Positions 25,188 through 33,913 of a DNA stretch of 51,169 nucleotides are shown piece by piece. How positions within the stretch are numbered: the stretch's first letter is position 1; each line of letters begins with the position of its first letter. The notes beneath the pieces were generated by a model, which saw nothing but the letters and a program-made list of their open reading frames with translations, was not told the origin of the DNA and searched no databases. The position numbers and the translations under genes were made by a program. The DNA comes from JAKALX01 sp964508715 (GTDB taxonomy: Bacteria; Chloroflexota; Dehalococcoidia; Tepidiformales; Tepidiformaceae). The DNA lies in the NCBI GenBank assembly GCA_964508715.1, contig CAZDUX010000022.1, positions 1-51,169 on the forward strand. Reading direction: 5' to 3'.

Positions 25188-28103
25188 ATGACGACGATTA
25201 CGGGGAATGAACGCGGGCAGGACTTCGAGTCCAGGGTGAACGAACTCGGGCGCGAGCTCCTTTCGCGCGTGAAGCCCGAGCGACTCATCGCTCTCACCCC
25301 GGCCTGGTGGCAGGAACGGCTCATGGGCTGGGCGAGCGCCGACCCGCAGTTTCGCGTCAAGCTTCTCCGGTTCGTAGATGTCCTTCCGAGTCTGAAGACG
25401 AGCCAGGCCATCGCCGACCACGTGCGCCAGTACTTCCGTGACGACGGCCGTGCTCCCATCCGCCTCGGAACCGGCCTGGCGGGCCGGGGGGCACTCCGTC
25501 CCGTCCTTTCGCGCGTCGTCCGCGAAGGCGTGATGACCATGGCCAACCGATTCATCGGGGGTTCGGGTCCAGCCGAGGCACTGCCCCGCCTCCGTCGTCT
25601 CACTGGCGACGGTATCGGTTACACCATTGACCTCCTCGGCGAGGCGATCCTCTCGGAACGTGAAGCGGACGTCTACCTCGAGCGCTACCTTGCCCTCATC
25701 GACACTATCGCCACAGGAGCACCCACGGGGACCTCTAACGTCGCGAAGCCGAACATCTCCGTGAAGCTGACCGCTCTGACGTCCCATTTCGAACCGGCCG
25801 CACCCGAGGCAACCTGCGAAGCGGTGAAACGCCGCCTGCTTCCGCTCCTTCGCCGGGCCCGTGAACGCGGCGTGTTCGTCAATGTGGATATGGAGCAGTA
25901 TCGCTTCAAGGATGCGACACATGTCACCTTCGCGGATGTGATGCTGTCACCGGAGTTCCGCGATTGGGACGGGGCCGGGATCGTCGTCCAGGCCTACCTG
26001 AAAGACGCAACGCACGACATCGAGCATCTGCACCAACTTGCCAGGCGCCGCAATGTCCCGATGACCGTCCGCCTGGTGAAGGGTGCGTACTGGGACGAAG
26101 AGGTCGTGCTCGCCGCGCAGGAGGATCGTGACCCGCCGGTCTTTGAAGAAAAGGCCGCCACCGATGCGAACTTCGAGCACTGCGTCGGGCTGCTTGTCGC
26201 GGCCCATCCATTCCTTCGGCCTGCATTCGGCACGCACAACCCGCGCAGCATCGCTGTTGCGCTGGCTGAAACCGAAACAGCCGGTTTGCCAGCCGGCGCC
26301 ATCGAATTCCAGATGCTCTACGGGATGGCGGAGGGGCTCCGCAAGGCCATCCAGAGCATGGGATACCAGACACGCGTGTACGTCCCTGCCGGAGAAATCC
26401 TGCCTGGAATGGCTTACCTCGTTCGCCGCCTCCTCGAGAACACCTCGAACGAATCGTGGATGATGCATCGCCACGAAGAGGGCGACCCCGCGGAACTGCT
26501 TGCCCGGCCGTGGCCCTCGGGCCCCGAACCGCGCGAAGTGCGTGCCTTCACCAATGAGCCCCCCGCCGAGTTCAATCTCCCCCAGGTCCGGACGGCGATG
26601 GATCACGCGATCGCGGAGGTACGAGACCGGTTCGGTGGTTATCACCCGCTCCTCCTGGCAGGAGCCGGCGTGGAGACGGGCGCCTGGGATGTCGTGACCT
26701 ATCCCGGTGATCCGCAGGCGGTCTTCGGATGGGTAGCGCGGGCAACAACCGGGAGCGCAGACGAGGCAGTCCTCAATGCGCGGCAAGCGTTCCCCGCCTG
26801 GCGCGGCCGTGGGGCCACCGGTCGCGCCGCCATCCTTCGCCGGGCGGCTGCACTGCTCTCGGAGCGGCGGCTGGAGTTCGCCGCCATCGAGATCTTCGAA
26901 AGCGGTAAGACGTGGGCCGAGGCCGACAGTGATGTATGCGAGGCTATCGACTACCTGCGCTACTACGCACTCCAGGCCGAGCGGCTCCAGGGCCAGCCCA
27001 TGGACCTGGGGGTTCCCGGAGAAGATAACCAGCTCCTCTACGAAGGGCGCGGGGTCGCAGCGGTCATCGCCCCCTGGAATTTCCCCCTGGCTATCATCTG
27101 CGGGATGTCGAGCGCCGCGCTCGCGGCAGGCTGCACCGCGATCCTCAAGCCCGCCGAGCAGTCACCGATTATCGCGTCCTACTTCACCCGCCTCCTTCAC
27201 GAGGCAGGCGTCCCCGGCGGAGTCGTCCAATACCTGCCCGGCCCGGGCGAGGAGGCCGGCCAGCACCTCGTCGAACATCCAGGGGTGGATCTGATCGCAT
27301 TCACGGGAAGCAATGCCGTCGGGCGCTCCATCATGGAGGCCGCGTCCATCGTTCGGCCAGGCCAGCGCAACATCAAGCGAGTCGTCGCCGAACTCGGCGG
27401 AAAGAACGCCATCATCGTCGATGATGATGCCGACCTCGATCAGGCCGTGTCGGGTGTCGTGGCCTCGGCCTTTGGCTATGCAGGCCAGAAGTGCAGCGCC
27501 TGCAGCCGCGTCGTCGTGGTCGAAGGTGCCTACGAGGAGTTCCGTTCGCGGCTGGGAGCCGCGGTCCAGAGCTGCGTTGTCGGACCACCTCACGATCCAT
27601 ACACACAGGTGCCGCCTGTCGTCTCGGCCGAAGCGAGGGCGCGCATCGAGGGCTATCTTGCTCTCGGCGAGGCCGAAGGAACGATGGTCGCCCGCACCCG
27701 GGTGAACGGAGCGGGCCATGTCGTCGCGCCACATGTCTTCGAGAACATCTCTCGCGATTCCCGTCTTGCGCGGGAAGAGATCTTCGGCCCGGTGCTCCTT
27801 CTCTTCCGTGCCCACGATTTCGAGGATGCACTCGACATCGCCATGGACTCGGATTTCGCGCTCACCGGTGGTCTCTTCTCTCGCAACCCCAGGAACATCG
27901 CCCATGCGCGGCGGGAATTCCGAGTGGGCAACCTCTACATCAACCGCAGGATTACGGGCGCCATCGTCGGCCGTCAGCCATTCGGAGGGCTTCGCATGTC
28001 GGGGATCGGTGACAAGGCCGGCGGGCCGGACTACCTGCTCCAGTTCATGGTGCCCCGGGTAGTCACCGAGAACACCATGCGCCGAGGGTTCGCCGCCGAG
28101 TAG
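25188..28103 (+). CDS. putA: Fused proline dehydrogenase / glutamate-semialdehyde dehydrogenase
   Basis: This 971-residue bifunctional enzyme oxidises proline to P5C (FAD) and P5C to glutamate (NAD+). The PRODH barrel spans about 90-440, with FVNVDMEQYRFKD, TVRLVKGAYWDEE and FGTHNPRS; the dehydrogenase follows from about 480, with APWNFPLAIICG, the glutamate in VAELGGKNA, the catalytic cysteine in YAGQKCSACSR, and EIFGPVL. There is no N-terminal ribbon-helix-helix domain and no C-terminal extension, so it is a minimal catalytic PutA and should not act as its own repressor. Monoderms usually keep the two enzymes separate, so the fusion is notable. The stop lies 4 bp from the convergent DUF3048 stop. 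Confidence 0.93.
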   Translation: MTTITGNERGQDFESRVNELGRELLSRVKPERLIALTPAWWQERLMGWASADPQFRVKLLRFVDVLPSLKTSQAIADHVRQYFRDDGRAPIRLGTGLAGRGALRPVLSRVVREGVMTMANRFIGGSGPAEALPRLRRLTGDGIGYTIDLLGEAILSEREADVYLERYLALIDTIATGAPTGTSNVAKPNISVKLTALTSHFEPAAPEATCEAVKRRLLPLLRRARERGVFVNVDMEQYRFKDATHVTFADVMLSPEFRDWDGAGIVVQAYLKDATHDIEHLHQLARRRNVPMTVRLVKGAYWDEEVVLAAQEDRDPPVFEEKAATDANFEHCVGLLVAAHPFLRPAFGTHNPRSIAVALAETETAGLPAGAIEFQMLYGMAEGLRKAIQSMGYQTRVYVPAGEILPGMAYLVRRLLENTSNESWMMHRHEEGDPAELLARPWPSGPEPREVRAFTNEPPAEFNLPQVRTAMDHAIAEVRDRFGGYHPLLLAGAGVETGAWDVVTYPGDPQAVFGWVARATTGSADEAVLNARQAFPAWRGRGATGRAAILRRAAALLSERRLEFAAIEIFESGKTWAEADSDVCEAIDYLRYYALQAERLQGQPMDLGVPGEDNQLLYEGRGVAAVIAPWNFPLAIICGMSSAALAAGCTAILKPAEQSPIIASYFTRLLHEAGVPGGVVQYLPGPGEEAGQHLVEHPGVDLIAFTGSNAVGRSIMEAASIVRPGQRNIKRVVAELGGKNAIIVDDDADLDQAVSGVVASAFGYAGQKCSACSRVVVVEGAYEEFRSRLGAAVQSCVVGPPHDPYTQVPPVVSAEARARIEGYLALGEAEGTMVARTRVNGAGHVVAPHVFENISRDSRLAREEIFGPVLLLFRAHDFEDALDIAMDSDFALTGGLFSRNPRNIAHARREFRVGNLYINRRITGAIVGRQPFGGLRMSGIGDKAGGPDYLLQFMVPRVVTENTMRRGFAAE

Positions 28104-28107
28104 CGAG

Positions 28108-29583
28108 CTACGGCGTTGGCGACGAGGCTGCCGCCGGCGTGAGCGTAGCCGCAGAGCCCGCCGATGTTGGCTCCCGGGTTGCGCCGGTTGGGCGTGCCGT
28201 TGCGGTAGATGGCGGCGGGCTGGTCGTCGCGCTGCCCGCTGGCGGCGACCCGGTGACCGAGCCCGGAGGGGTCTTCGTAGCTGTCGAACTCGGTGATACC
28301 GTGCCCGATGGTGACCTGCCCGGCGATGGCGATGCTGCCGGTGACGGTGAATCCGCGGGCTCGGTAGTCGATGGCGGCGCCGGGGGAGGTGGCATGTACT
28401 CGGGGATAGGCGGGAGCTCGGCCGCGGTTTTCGTGACTGTCACCGAGCTCTGCAGCCCGATGACCTCGATGAAGATCGGGCCACGATCGAAGGCGATCTC
28501 CCTGCCCGACCGATCGTAAAACCGCGTACGCGCCTTCCGGTCGGCCTTTTTCCACGTCGCCTCGATCTGCTTCCCATCGATGAAGAGGAGCGCCTTCCCT
28601 TCGCCAACCTGGCTGAGCAGCACGTGGCCCACCTCATCTTCGACGTACGAAGGCACCGTCATGACCACGACATTCTTGAAAGCAAGCTGCTGTTTGCTCA
28701 CGGCGTCGATATGGGGTCCGCCAAACTGGTAGCGAAGGTACATCTTCATCGCAGCGTCCCAGTGCCACTGGATGAGTTGCCACGGGTAGCGTGTGCCCTG
28801 GAAGTTGACCTCGACGCCACCAGCATCCGGCAGGCCATCGGTCCCCTCACCATCGGCCTTGAATTGCCAGCGTTCAGCAACCGGCGGCCCGGTATATCCG
28901 GCGCGCTCACCAGCATCACGCAGGGCCCTGGTGCTGGTTGCGAGGTTGTGCGGTGCGTACCGTGAGCTATCCCGGTAGTAGGCTCCGCTCGCCGGCCCGC
29001 CGAATGCGCTCAGGTCCTTGATTCCCCACTGGTATATCTGTCCACCCGCGTTCGCGTCATTGTCGGTGCTTGCTTCCCCGGCGTGGGCATACATTGCACC
29101 AAGCTCATCAGTCCAGATAACAAACGGCGTGCGCGCACTGCGAATCGGTTCGAGCAGTTCGGCGTCCTGGCTCCAGTACACACCCATGAAGCGGGTGATC
29201 CCACCCTCGACGAACGCCTCGTAAACGATGTCCGCCCGGTCAAGGCCCGCCTGTGGGTAAGCATCGGGGCTATTGTCGAACATCACGCTGATGGGCAGCA
29301 GGTCTTTCCGGGCCGCCCATTCCGCCTCGGACATCGGCACGCCATCGAGGATCCCGGCGAAGCGGATTGGCGTCGGACTCGGTATCGGGGTGTTCGTGGG
29401 GGTCACCGTCGCCGTTGCTGTCCCTGTTGCGGTGGGGGAAGCAGGCGACGCCGCGACAGGTGTACCACCACCGCTGTTCAGTACTATGGCCGCCACAGCC
29501 GCGATTCCGGTGAGTGCGACGAAAGCCGCTCCAATCGCCGTATAGAGTCTCGCCTTACCCGCCAGGAGCAGCCTCACGCTCAT
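28108..29583 (-). CDS. DUF3048 surface protein, membrane-anchored
   Basis: This 491-residue protein has one N-terminal membrane anchor (about 12-36; no lipobox cysteine), then a Thr/Pro-rich linker, the DUF3048 module (about 80-375, with SVMFDNSPDAYPQAGLDRADIVYEA, RFMGVYWSQD and IRSARTPF) and a C-terminal Pro/Ser/Thr-rich tail of about 100 residues ending at the stop. DUF3048 (YerB-like) proteins are extracytoplasmic and common in monoderms; their function is not firmly known. The low-complexity tail could cross the cell wall. The ATG at 29583 follows a TAGCAT hexamer by 8 nt; the frame stays open upstream to 29742, but that part is not signal-like. Confidence 0.87.
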   Translation of the reverse strand: MSVRLLLAGKARLYTAIGAAFVALTGIAAVAAIVLNSGGGTPVAASPASPTATGTATATVTPTNTPIPSPTPIRFAGILDGVPMSEAEWAARKDLLPISVMFDNSPDAYPQAGLDRADIVYEAFVEGGITRFMGVYWSQDAELLEPIRSARTPFVIWTDELGAMYAHAGEASTDNDANAGGQIYQWGIKDLSAFGGPASGAYYRDSSRYAPHNLATSTRALRDAGERAGYTGPPVAERWQFKADGEGTDGLPDAGGVEVNFQGTRYPWQLIQWHWDAAMKMYLRYQFGGPHIDAVSKQQLAFKNVVVMTVPSYVEDEVGHVLLSQVGEGKALLFIDGKQIEATWKKADRKARTRFYDRSGREIAFDRGPIFIEVIGLQSSVTVTKTAAELPPIPEYMPPPPAPPSTTEPADSPSPAASPSPGRSPSGTVSPSSTATKTPPGSVTGSPPAGSATTSPPPSTATARPTGATREPTSAGSAATLTPAAASSPTP

Positions 29584-29591
29584 CCCGGCCG

Positions 29592-29597
29592 ATGCTA
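29592..29597 (-). promoter_or_regulatory. Putative -10 element of the DUF3048 gene
   Basis: TAGCAT on the minus strand, 8 nt before the ATG at 29583; no ribosome site is visible. This is the weakest member of the leaderless set. Confidence 0.3.
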
Positions 29598-29721
29598 CGC
29601 ACCCTTCACGCCCGCAGGCAATCGATTGTGAAGGTCCGCCACTCGCGTTCTTTCCGGGATCTTGGCACTCACGGGCAGGCGGTCGACCGGACACGGCTTC
29701 CACCGGGCCCGACTGCCGCCA

Positions 29722-29750
29722 TTGCACGGCACGAATCAGCATTCGACAGT
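29722..29750 (+). promoter_or_regulatory. Putative pfkA promoter (leaderless)
   Basis: TTGCAC at 29722-29727 and GACAGT at 29745-29750 have a 17-nt spacer. The start codon at 29758 lies at the expected +1. The -10 matches only part of the consensus. Confidence 0.4.
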
Positions 29751-29757
29751 AGAGGCC

Positions 29758-30729
29758 ATGAAGCGCATCGGAATCCTGACAAGCGGGGGCGATGCCCCGG
29801 GTATGAACGCAGCGATCCGCGCTGCTGTACGCGCGGCCACCTCCTTTGGTGTCGAGACCATCGGCTACTTCGATGGCTACACCGGGCTCGTCACGAACCA
29901 GTACGACGAACTCGACGACCGGTCGGTCGGAAATATCATCCAGCGCGGCGGTACATTCCTGGGCACCTCACGCTGCCCGGAGTTCCTCGACCCGGCAGTC
30001 CGCGCGGCCACCGCTCACCAGATGCGCCACGATGGTGTGGACGGTCTCATCGTCATTGGCGGCGATGGCAGCTTCCGCGGTGCGCTTGCACTTCAGAACG
30101 AGCACGGCATCGCAGTGATCGGTGCACCGGCCACGATCGACAATGACGTCTGGGGGACTGAGGAGACGATCGGCTTCGACACGGCTGTGAACACGGCTGT
30201 CGCGGCGATTGACCAGGTTCGCGACACGAGCGAGTCGACGGGGACCATGTTCTTCATCGAGGTGATGGGCCGGAAGAGCGGTGAAATCGCGCTCCATACC
30301 GCCGTTGCCGCAGGCGCCGCCGGGGTATTGGTCCCCGAGGCGACACTCGAACTCGACGCCCTCGTCGGGCACCTGAAGCGGTCAATCGCCCGGGGCAAGC
30401 GCAGCCACATCATCGTTGTCGCCGAGGGCGACGAGGCCGGGGGCGCATTTGGCGTTGCCAGGATCGTGAGTGGCGAAATCGACGTGCCGTATCGCGTCGT
30501 GGTCCTCGGTCACATCCAGCGCGGCGGGCGCCCAACCGTGCGCGATCGGATCATCGCGAGTGAGGCGGGTGCTCGCGCCGTGAAAGCTCTGCTCGAAGGA
30601 CGGACTGGCCTGATGGTGGCCCGCCAGTCGGGGCGCTCCGTTGAAGTGCCGCTCCAGGCGGTGTTCGATAACAGATCCCCACTACCACGCCTCGACCTCC
30701 TCGATCTTGCGATCGAGATCTCCGGCTGA
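29758..30729 (+). CDS. pfkA: 6-phosphofructokinase
   Basis: This 323-residue group A PFK phosphorylates fructose 6-phosphate in glycolysis. ILTSGGDAPGMNAAIRAAVR is the N-terminal nucleotide loop; GGDGS at 101-105 has the glycine (G104) of ATP-dependent enzymes, not the aspartate of PPi-dependent ones. TIDNDVWGTEETIGFDTA contains the catalytic Asp, followed by EVMGRKSGEIAL and GHIQRGGRP. The residue before TIDND is Ala125, where ATP enzymes usually have Gly and PPi enzymes Lys. Length is typical. The start is an ATG immediately after the promoter; the frame is open upstream to 29662 without signs of coding. Confidence 0.93.
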   Translation: MKRIGILTSGGDAPGMNAAIRAAVRAATSFGVETIGYFDGYTGLVTNQYDELDDRSVGNIIQRGGTFLGTSRCPEFLDPAVRAATAHQMRHDGVDGLIVIGGDGSFRGALALQNEHGIAVIGAPATIDNDVWGTEETIGFDTAVNTAVAAIDQVRDTSESTGTMFFIEVMGRKSGEIALHTAVAAGAAGVLVPEATLELDALVGHLKRSIARGKRSHIIVVAEGDEAGGAFGVARIVSGEIDVPYRVVVLGHIQRGGRPTVRDRIIASEAGARAVKALLEGRTGLMVARQSGRSVEVPLQAVFDNRSPLPRLDLLDLAIEISG

Positions 30730-30782
30730 CCTCGCCGATCACCTACAGTGAAGATCAGTTCAACCGCAAGGGGCAGCACACG

Positions 30783-31259
30783 ATGACGATGCCGCAGCCA
30801 GGGGCCCAGGCGCCCGTTTTCCGACTCAAGGACCAGGCCGGGGAGGCGCACGAACTCCGCGACTACCGGGGCAAGTGGGTGGTGCTCTATTTCTATCCAA
30901 GAGACAACACCCCCGGCTGCACGAAGGAAGCCTGCAGTTTCCGCGACAATTACGGGCCCATCCAGGCGGCAGGCGCAGTCGTACTCGGTGTAAGTGCCGA
31001 CAGCGCGGCTTCCCATCAGAAGTTCGCCGAGAAGTACGACCTGCCGTTCACCCTCCTCATCGATGATGACAACCACGCGGCCGCCCGGGCCTACGGTGCA
31101 TACGGAATGAAACGGCAGTATGGCCGTGAGTACGAGGGCGTCATCCGCTCAACCTTCATCATCGACCCGGCCGGGCATATCGCGAAAACCTGGACGAAGG
31201 TGAACACGAGCACACATGGGGCCGACGTGCTTGCGTGGCTCCAGGCCAACGCCCGGTAA
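30783..31259 (+). CDS. bcp: Thioredoxin-dependent peroxiredoxin (PrxQ/BCP)
   Basis: This 158-residue peroxidase reduces peroxides with thioredoxin. NTPGCTKEACSFRD gives the peroxidatic C46 and the resolving C51 five residues later, the mark of alpha-helix-2-type PrxQ. YFYPRD, GVSADS and the C-terminal RSTFIIDPAG are as expected. Both active-site positions are cysteine, so it is not a selenoprotein despite selA in the window. The ATG at 30783 follows AAGGGG. It lies 53 bp after pfkA. Confidence 0.94.
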   Translation: MTMPQPGAQAPVFRLKDQAGEAHELRDYRGKWVVLYFYPRDNTPGCTKEACSFRDNYGPIQAAGAVVLGVSADSAASHQKFAEKYDLPFTLLIDDDNHAAARAYGAYGMKRQYGREYEGVIRSTFIIDPAGHIAKTWTKVNTSTHGADVLAWLQANAR

Positions 31260-31345
31260 TTCGCCTCGCACCCGTGCCTGGATTTCGCTCGTATCACGAG
31301 TGGTGAATACGATTCGTGCACCTGCGATTGGGCTGGAGGGGGCTG

Positions 31346-33889
31346 ATGTCAGGATCCCGGTTATATGAACTCCACCGTGGAGGATTCCAACCGTCGACAC
31401 CACCCCATGCGCTCCCGGGCGACCGCCCGATGTGGCCGCGCGATCGCGATGTTGCCGTCCAGCACATCAAGGTCCAGATAGCGCTCGACGTCGTGGGGAA
31501 GAATGTAACCGGTGTGGCCACGCACACCGTCCGGGCACTCAACGACGGTGTCACATCCTGCGAGTTCGACGCCATTGAAATGCGCATCGAGTCGGTCACC
31601 ACCGGGAAAGTGGCCGCGCGCTTCGACTACGATGGCGCGAAGCTTCGCATCCACTTTCCAGCCCCGTTGCAGCGCGGCGACGAAACGACGGTAGCCATCG
31701 CCTACAGCGCCACGCCCCGGCTTGGGCTCTATTTCATCGCACCGGACGAGGCCTACCCCGAAAAACCGGTCCAGGTCTGGTCTCAGTGCCAGGATGAGGA
31801 CACACGCTACTGGGTCCCCTGCTACGACTACCCGAACCAGAAACAGACGACAGAGATGATCGCCACCGTTCCCGGCAACTGGTTTGCACTGTCGAATGGC
31901 CGCCTGCTGCAGGACAAGCAAAACAGGGACGGGACCCGGACCTTCCACTGGCACCAGGATCGTCCTCACGCGACTTACCTCATCACCCTCGCTGCCGGTG
32001 AGTTCTCGCGGATCGATGCCAGCCGTCCGGACCTCACGATCGACTACTACGTCGAAGAGAAGGACATCGAAGACGCTACCCGCAGCTTTGCGAACACACC
32101 GCAGATGGTTGCGCTCTTCGAGGAGGTCACCGGGATCAAGTACCCGTGGGCGAAGTACAGCCAGATCGTCGTCCGCGACTTCGTCTTCGGGGGCATGGAA
32201 AACACCAGCGCCACCACGATGACTGAAAACCTCCTGGTCGACGCCAAGGGTGCCCGTGACTTCACGAGCGATGGCCTCGTCTCCCATGAACTCGCGCACA
32301 TGTGGTGGGGCGACCTCCTCACCTGCCGTGACTGGTCGCACGGCTGGCTCAACGAAAGCTTCGCGACCTACATGGAGTGCCTCTGGACCGAGCATCACCT
32401 CGGCGCCGACGAGTACCGGCAAGAGATCATCGAGAACACGAACCTCTACAAAGATGAGCGCTACCGCCGGCCAATCGTCACGAATATCTACCACGAGCCT
32501 ATCGACCTCTTTGACCGGCACCTCTATGAGAAGGGTTCGGTCGTCCTTCATACCCTTCGCGGTGTGCTCGGCGATGACCCGTTCTTCCGTTCCATCCGGC
32601 GCTATGGCCGGGAAAACCAGGAACGGAGCGTTATCACGCAGGACCTCATCAACGCGATCGATGCCGAAACCGGCCGAAACCTCGAATGGTTCTTCGACCA
32701 GTGGGTCTTTCGGCCGGGCCACCCGGAGCTCAAGGTGAGCTGGAGCTGGGACGAGGCCACGAGACTCGCGACAGTGAGCGTCAGGCAGACGCAGAAGACC
32801 GACGACGGCACGCCCGTCTACCGTCTCCCCGTGGCGATCGACTTTCGCAAGGGCCGGGCAAAGCCAACCGTATTTCACGTGGAGATCACCGAGGCCGAGC
32901 AGACCTTCGTCTTCCCGCTCCGTGAAAAGCCCGACCTCTGTCGTTTTGATCCGTACAACTGGGTGCTCAAGGACCTCGACTTCGAGAAGTCGATCGCCGA
33001 GCTTCGCTACCAACTCGCAACGGATGATGACGTCTACGGCCGCCAGCTTGCTGCGGCGTCGCTCGGCAAGAAGGGTGGACCGGAGGCGGTCGCCGCACTC
33101 GAACAGGCCGTAACTAACGACAGGTTCTGGGCCGTGCAGGCCGCGGCCGCGAAGGCCCTGGGCGCCATCCGCACCACCGAGGCGCGCGATGCGCTCCTTC
33201 GGTCGCTCAAAGTCCGCCATCCAAAGGCACGGCGAGGCGTTGTCGCCGCCCTTGGTGAGTTCCACGGCGACGAGTCGGTTTTCGCTGCACTTCAGCCGCT
33301 GGCAGGGCGCGACCAGTCGTGGTTCGTGGAATCCGAGGCGAACCGGAGCATCGGCAAGCTTCGCTGCCCGGGTTCGCTCGAGGTTATCCGCTCGAACATC
33401 GGCCGTCCGTCATTCCGGCAGGTCGTCCGTAGCGGATGCCTGGATGGGCTCGTCGAGCTTCGCGATGAGCGCGCATTCGATGACATCGCCGAGTGCGCCA
33501 GGTACGGAGCCTTCGCCCAGAGCCGCCAGAGTGCAGTGAGCGCCATGGGCCGCCTCGGGCAGTACTTCCCCGAGCGTAAGCGCCGCACCGGCGAAGCGAT
33601 CGCCGAATTCCTGCGAGACCCGGATTTTCGTGTACGGATGGCCGCCGCCAACGCCCTCAAGACGCTGCGCGATGAGGCCCAGGCAGGAGCCCTCGAAGAG
33701 CTGGCCGCCCGCGAACTCGACGGCAGGGCTATTCGGATCGCGCGCGAAAATGCCGCGATCCTCCGGAAAGGTGCCGGGACCGACGCCGAGATCACGAAGC
33801 TGCGCGGTGAGTTCGAGAGCCTTCGTGAAGAAAATGGGCGCCTGAAAGAACGACTCACACGGCTCGAAGCCCAGGCACGCGACAGCTGA
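31346..33889 (+). CDS. M1 family zinc aminopeptidase with C-terminal repeats
   Basis: This 847-residue aminopeptidase removes N-terminal residues from peptides. The exopeptidase motif is FGGMENTSATTMTENLL, and the zinc site is H314-E315-L-A-H318 with E337 in WLNESFATYMECLW. From about residue 560 the protein has roughly seven HEAT-like helical pairs (for example AVAALEQAVTNDRFWAVQAA) and it ends in a coiled coil of about 35 residues (EITKLRGEFESLREENGRL). No signal peptide is seen. A GTG at 31316 would add ten residues, but GGAGGG at 31335-31340 selects the ATG at 31346, and a TACGAT hexamer lies just upstream of that GTG. The repeats and coiled coil suggest oligomerisation or a partner surface. 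Confidence 0.92.
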   Translation: MSGSRLYELHRGGFQPSTPPHALPGDRPMWPRDRDVAVQHIKVQIALDVVGKNVTGVATHTVRALNDGVTSCEFDAIEMRIESVTTGKVAARFDYDGAKLRIHFPAPLQRGDETTVAIAYSATPRLGLYFIAPDEAYPEKPVQVWSQCQDEDTRYWVPCYDYPNQKQTTEMIATVPGNWFALSNGRLLQDKQNRDGTRTFHWHQDRPHATYLITLAAGEFSRIDASRPDLTIDYYVEEKDIEDATRSFANTPQMVALFEEVTGIKYPWAKYSQIVVRDFVFGGMENTSATTMTENLLVDAKGARDFTSDGLVSHELAHMWWGDLLTCRDWSHGWLNESFATYMECLWTEHHLGADEYRQEIIENTNLYKDERYRRPIVTNIYHEPIDLFDRHLYEKGSVVLHTLRGVLGDDPFFRSIRRYGRENQERSVITQDLINAIDAETGRNLEWFFDQWVFRPGHPELKVSWSWDEATRLATVSVRQTQKTDDGTPVYRLPVAIDFRKGRAKPTVFHVEITEAEQTFVFPLREKPDLCRFDPYNWVLKDLDFEKSIAELRYQLATDDDVYGRQLAAASLGKKGGPEAVAALEQAVTNDRFWAVQAAAAKALGAIRTTEARDALLRSLKVRHPKARRGVVAALGEFHGDESVFAALQPLAGRDQSWFVESEANRSIGKLRCPGSLEVIRSNIGRPSFRQVVRSGCLDGLVELRDERAFDDIAECARYGAFAQSRQSAVSAMGRLGQYFPERKRRTGEAIAEFLRDPDFRVRMAAANALKTLRDEAQAGALEELAARELDGRAIRIARENAAILRKGAGTDAEITKLRGEFESLREENGRLKERLTRLEAQARDS

Positions 33890-33900
33890 GTACCACAGCC

Positions 33901-33906
33901 TATACT
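33901..33906 (+). promoter_or_regulatory. Putative -10 element of glpK (leaderless)
   Basis: TATACT (5 of 6) ends 7 nt before the glpK ATG at 33914. There is no ribosome site between them. A clear -35 was not found. Confidence 0.45.
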
Positions 33907-33913
33907 TTCATCA

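Noticed and set aside
31361..33265. Long minus-strand ORF (634 codons) opposite the M1 aminopeptidase
   Set aside because: It is the antisense shadow of a clearly conserved gene in GC-rich DNA and has no recognisable domain or ribosome site.
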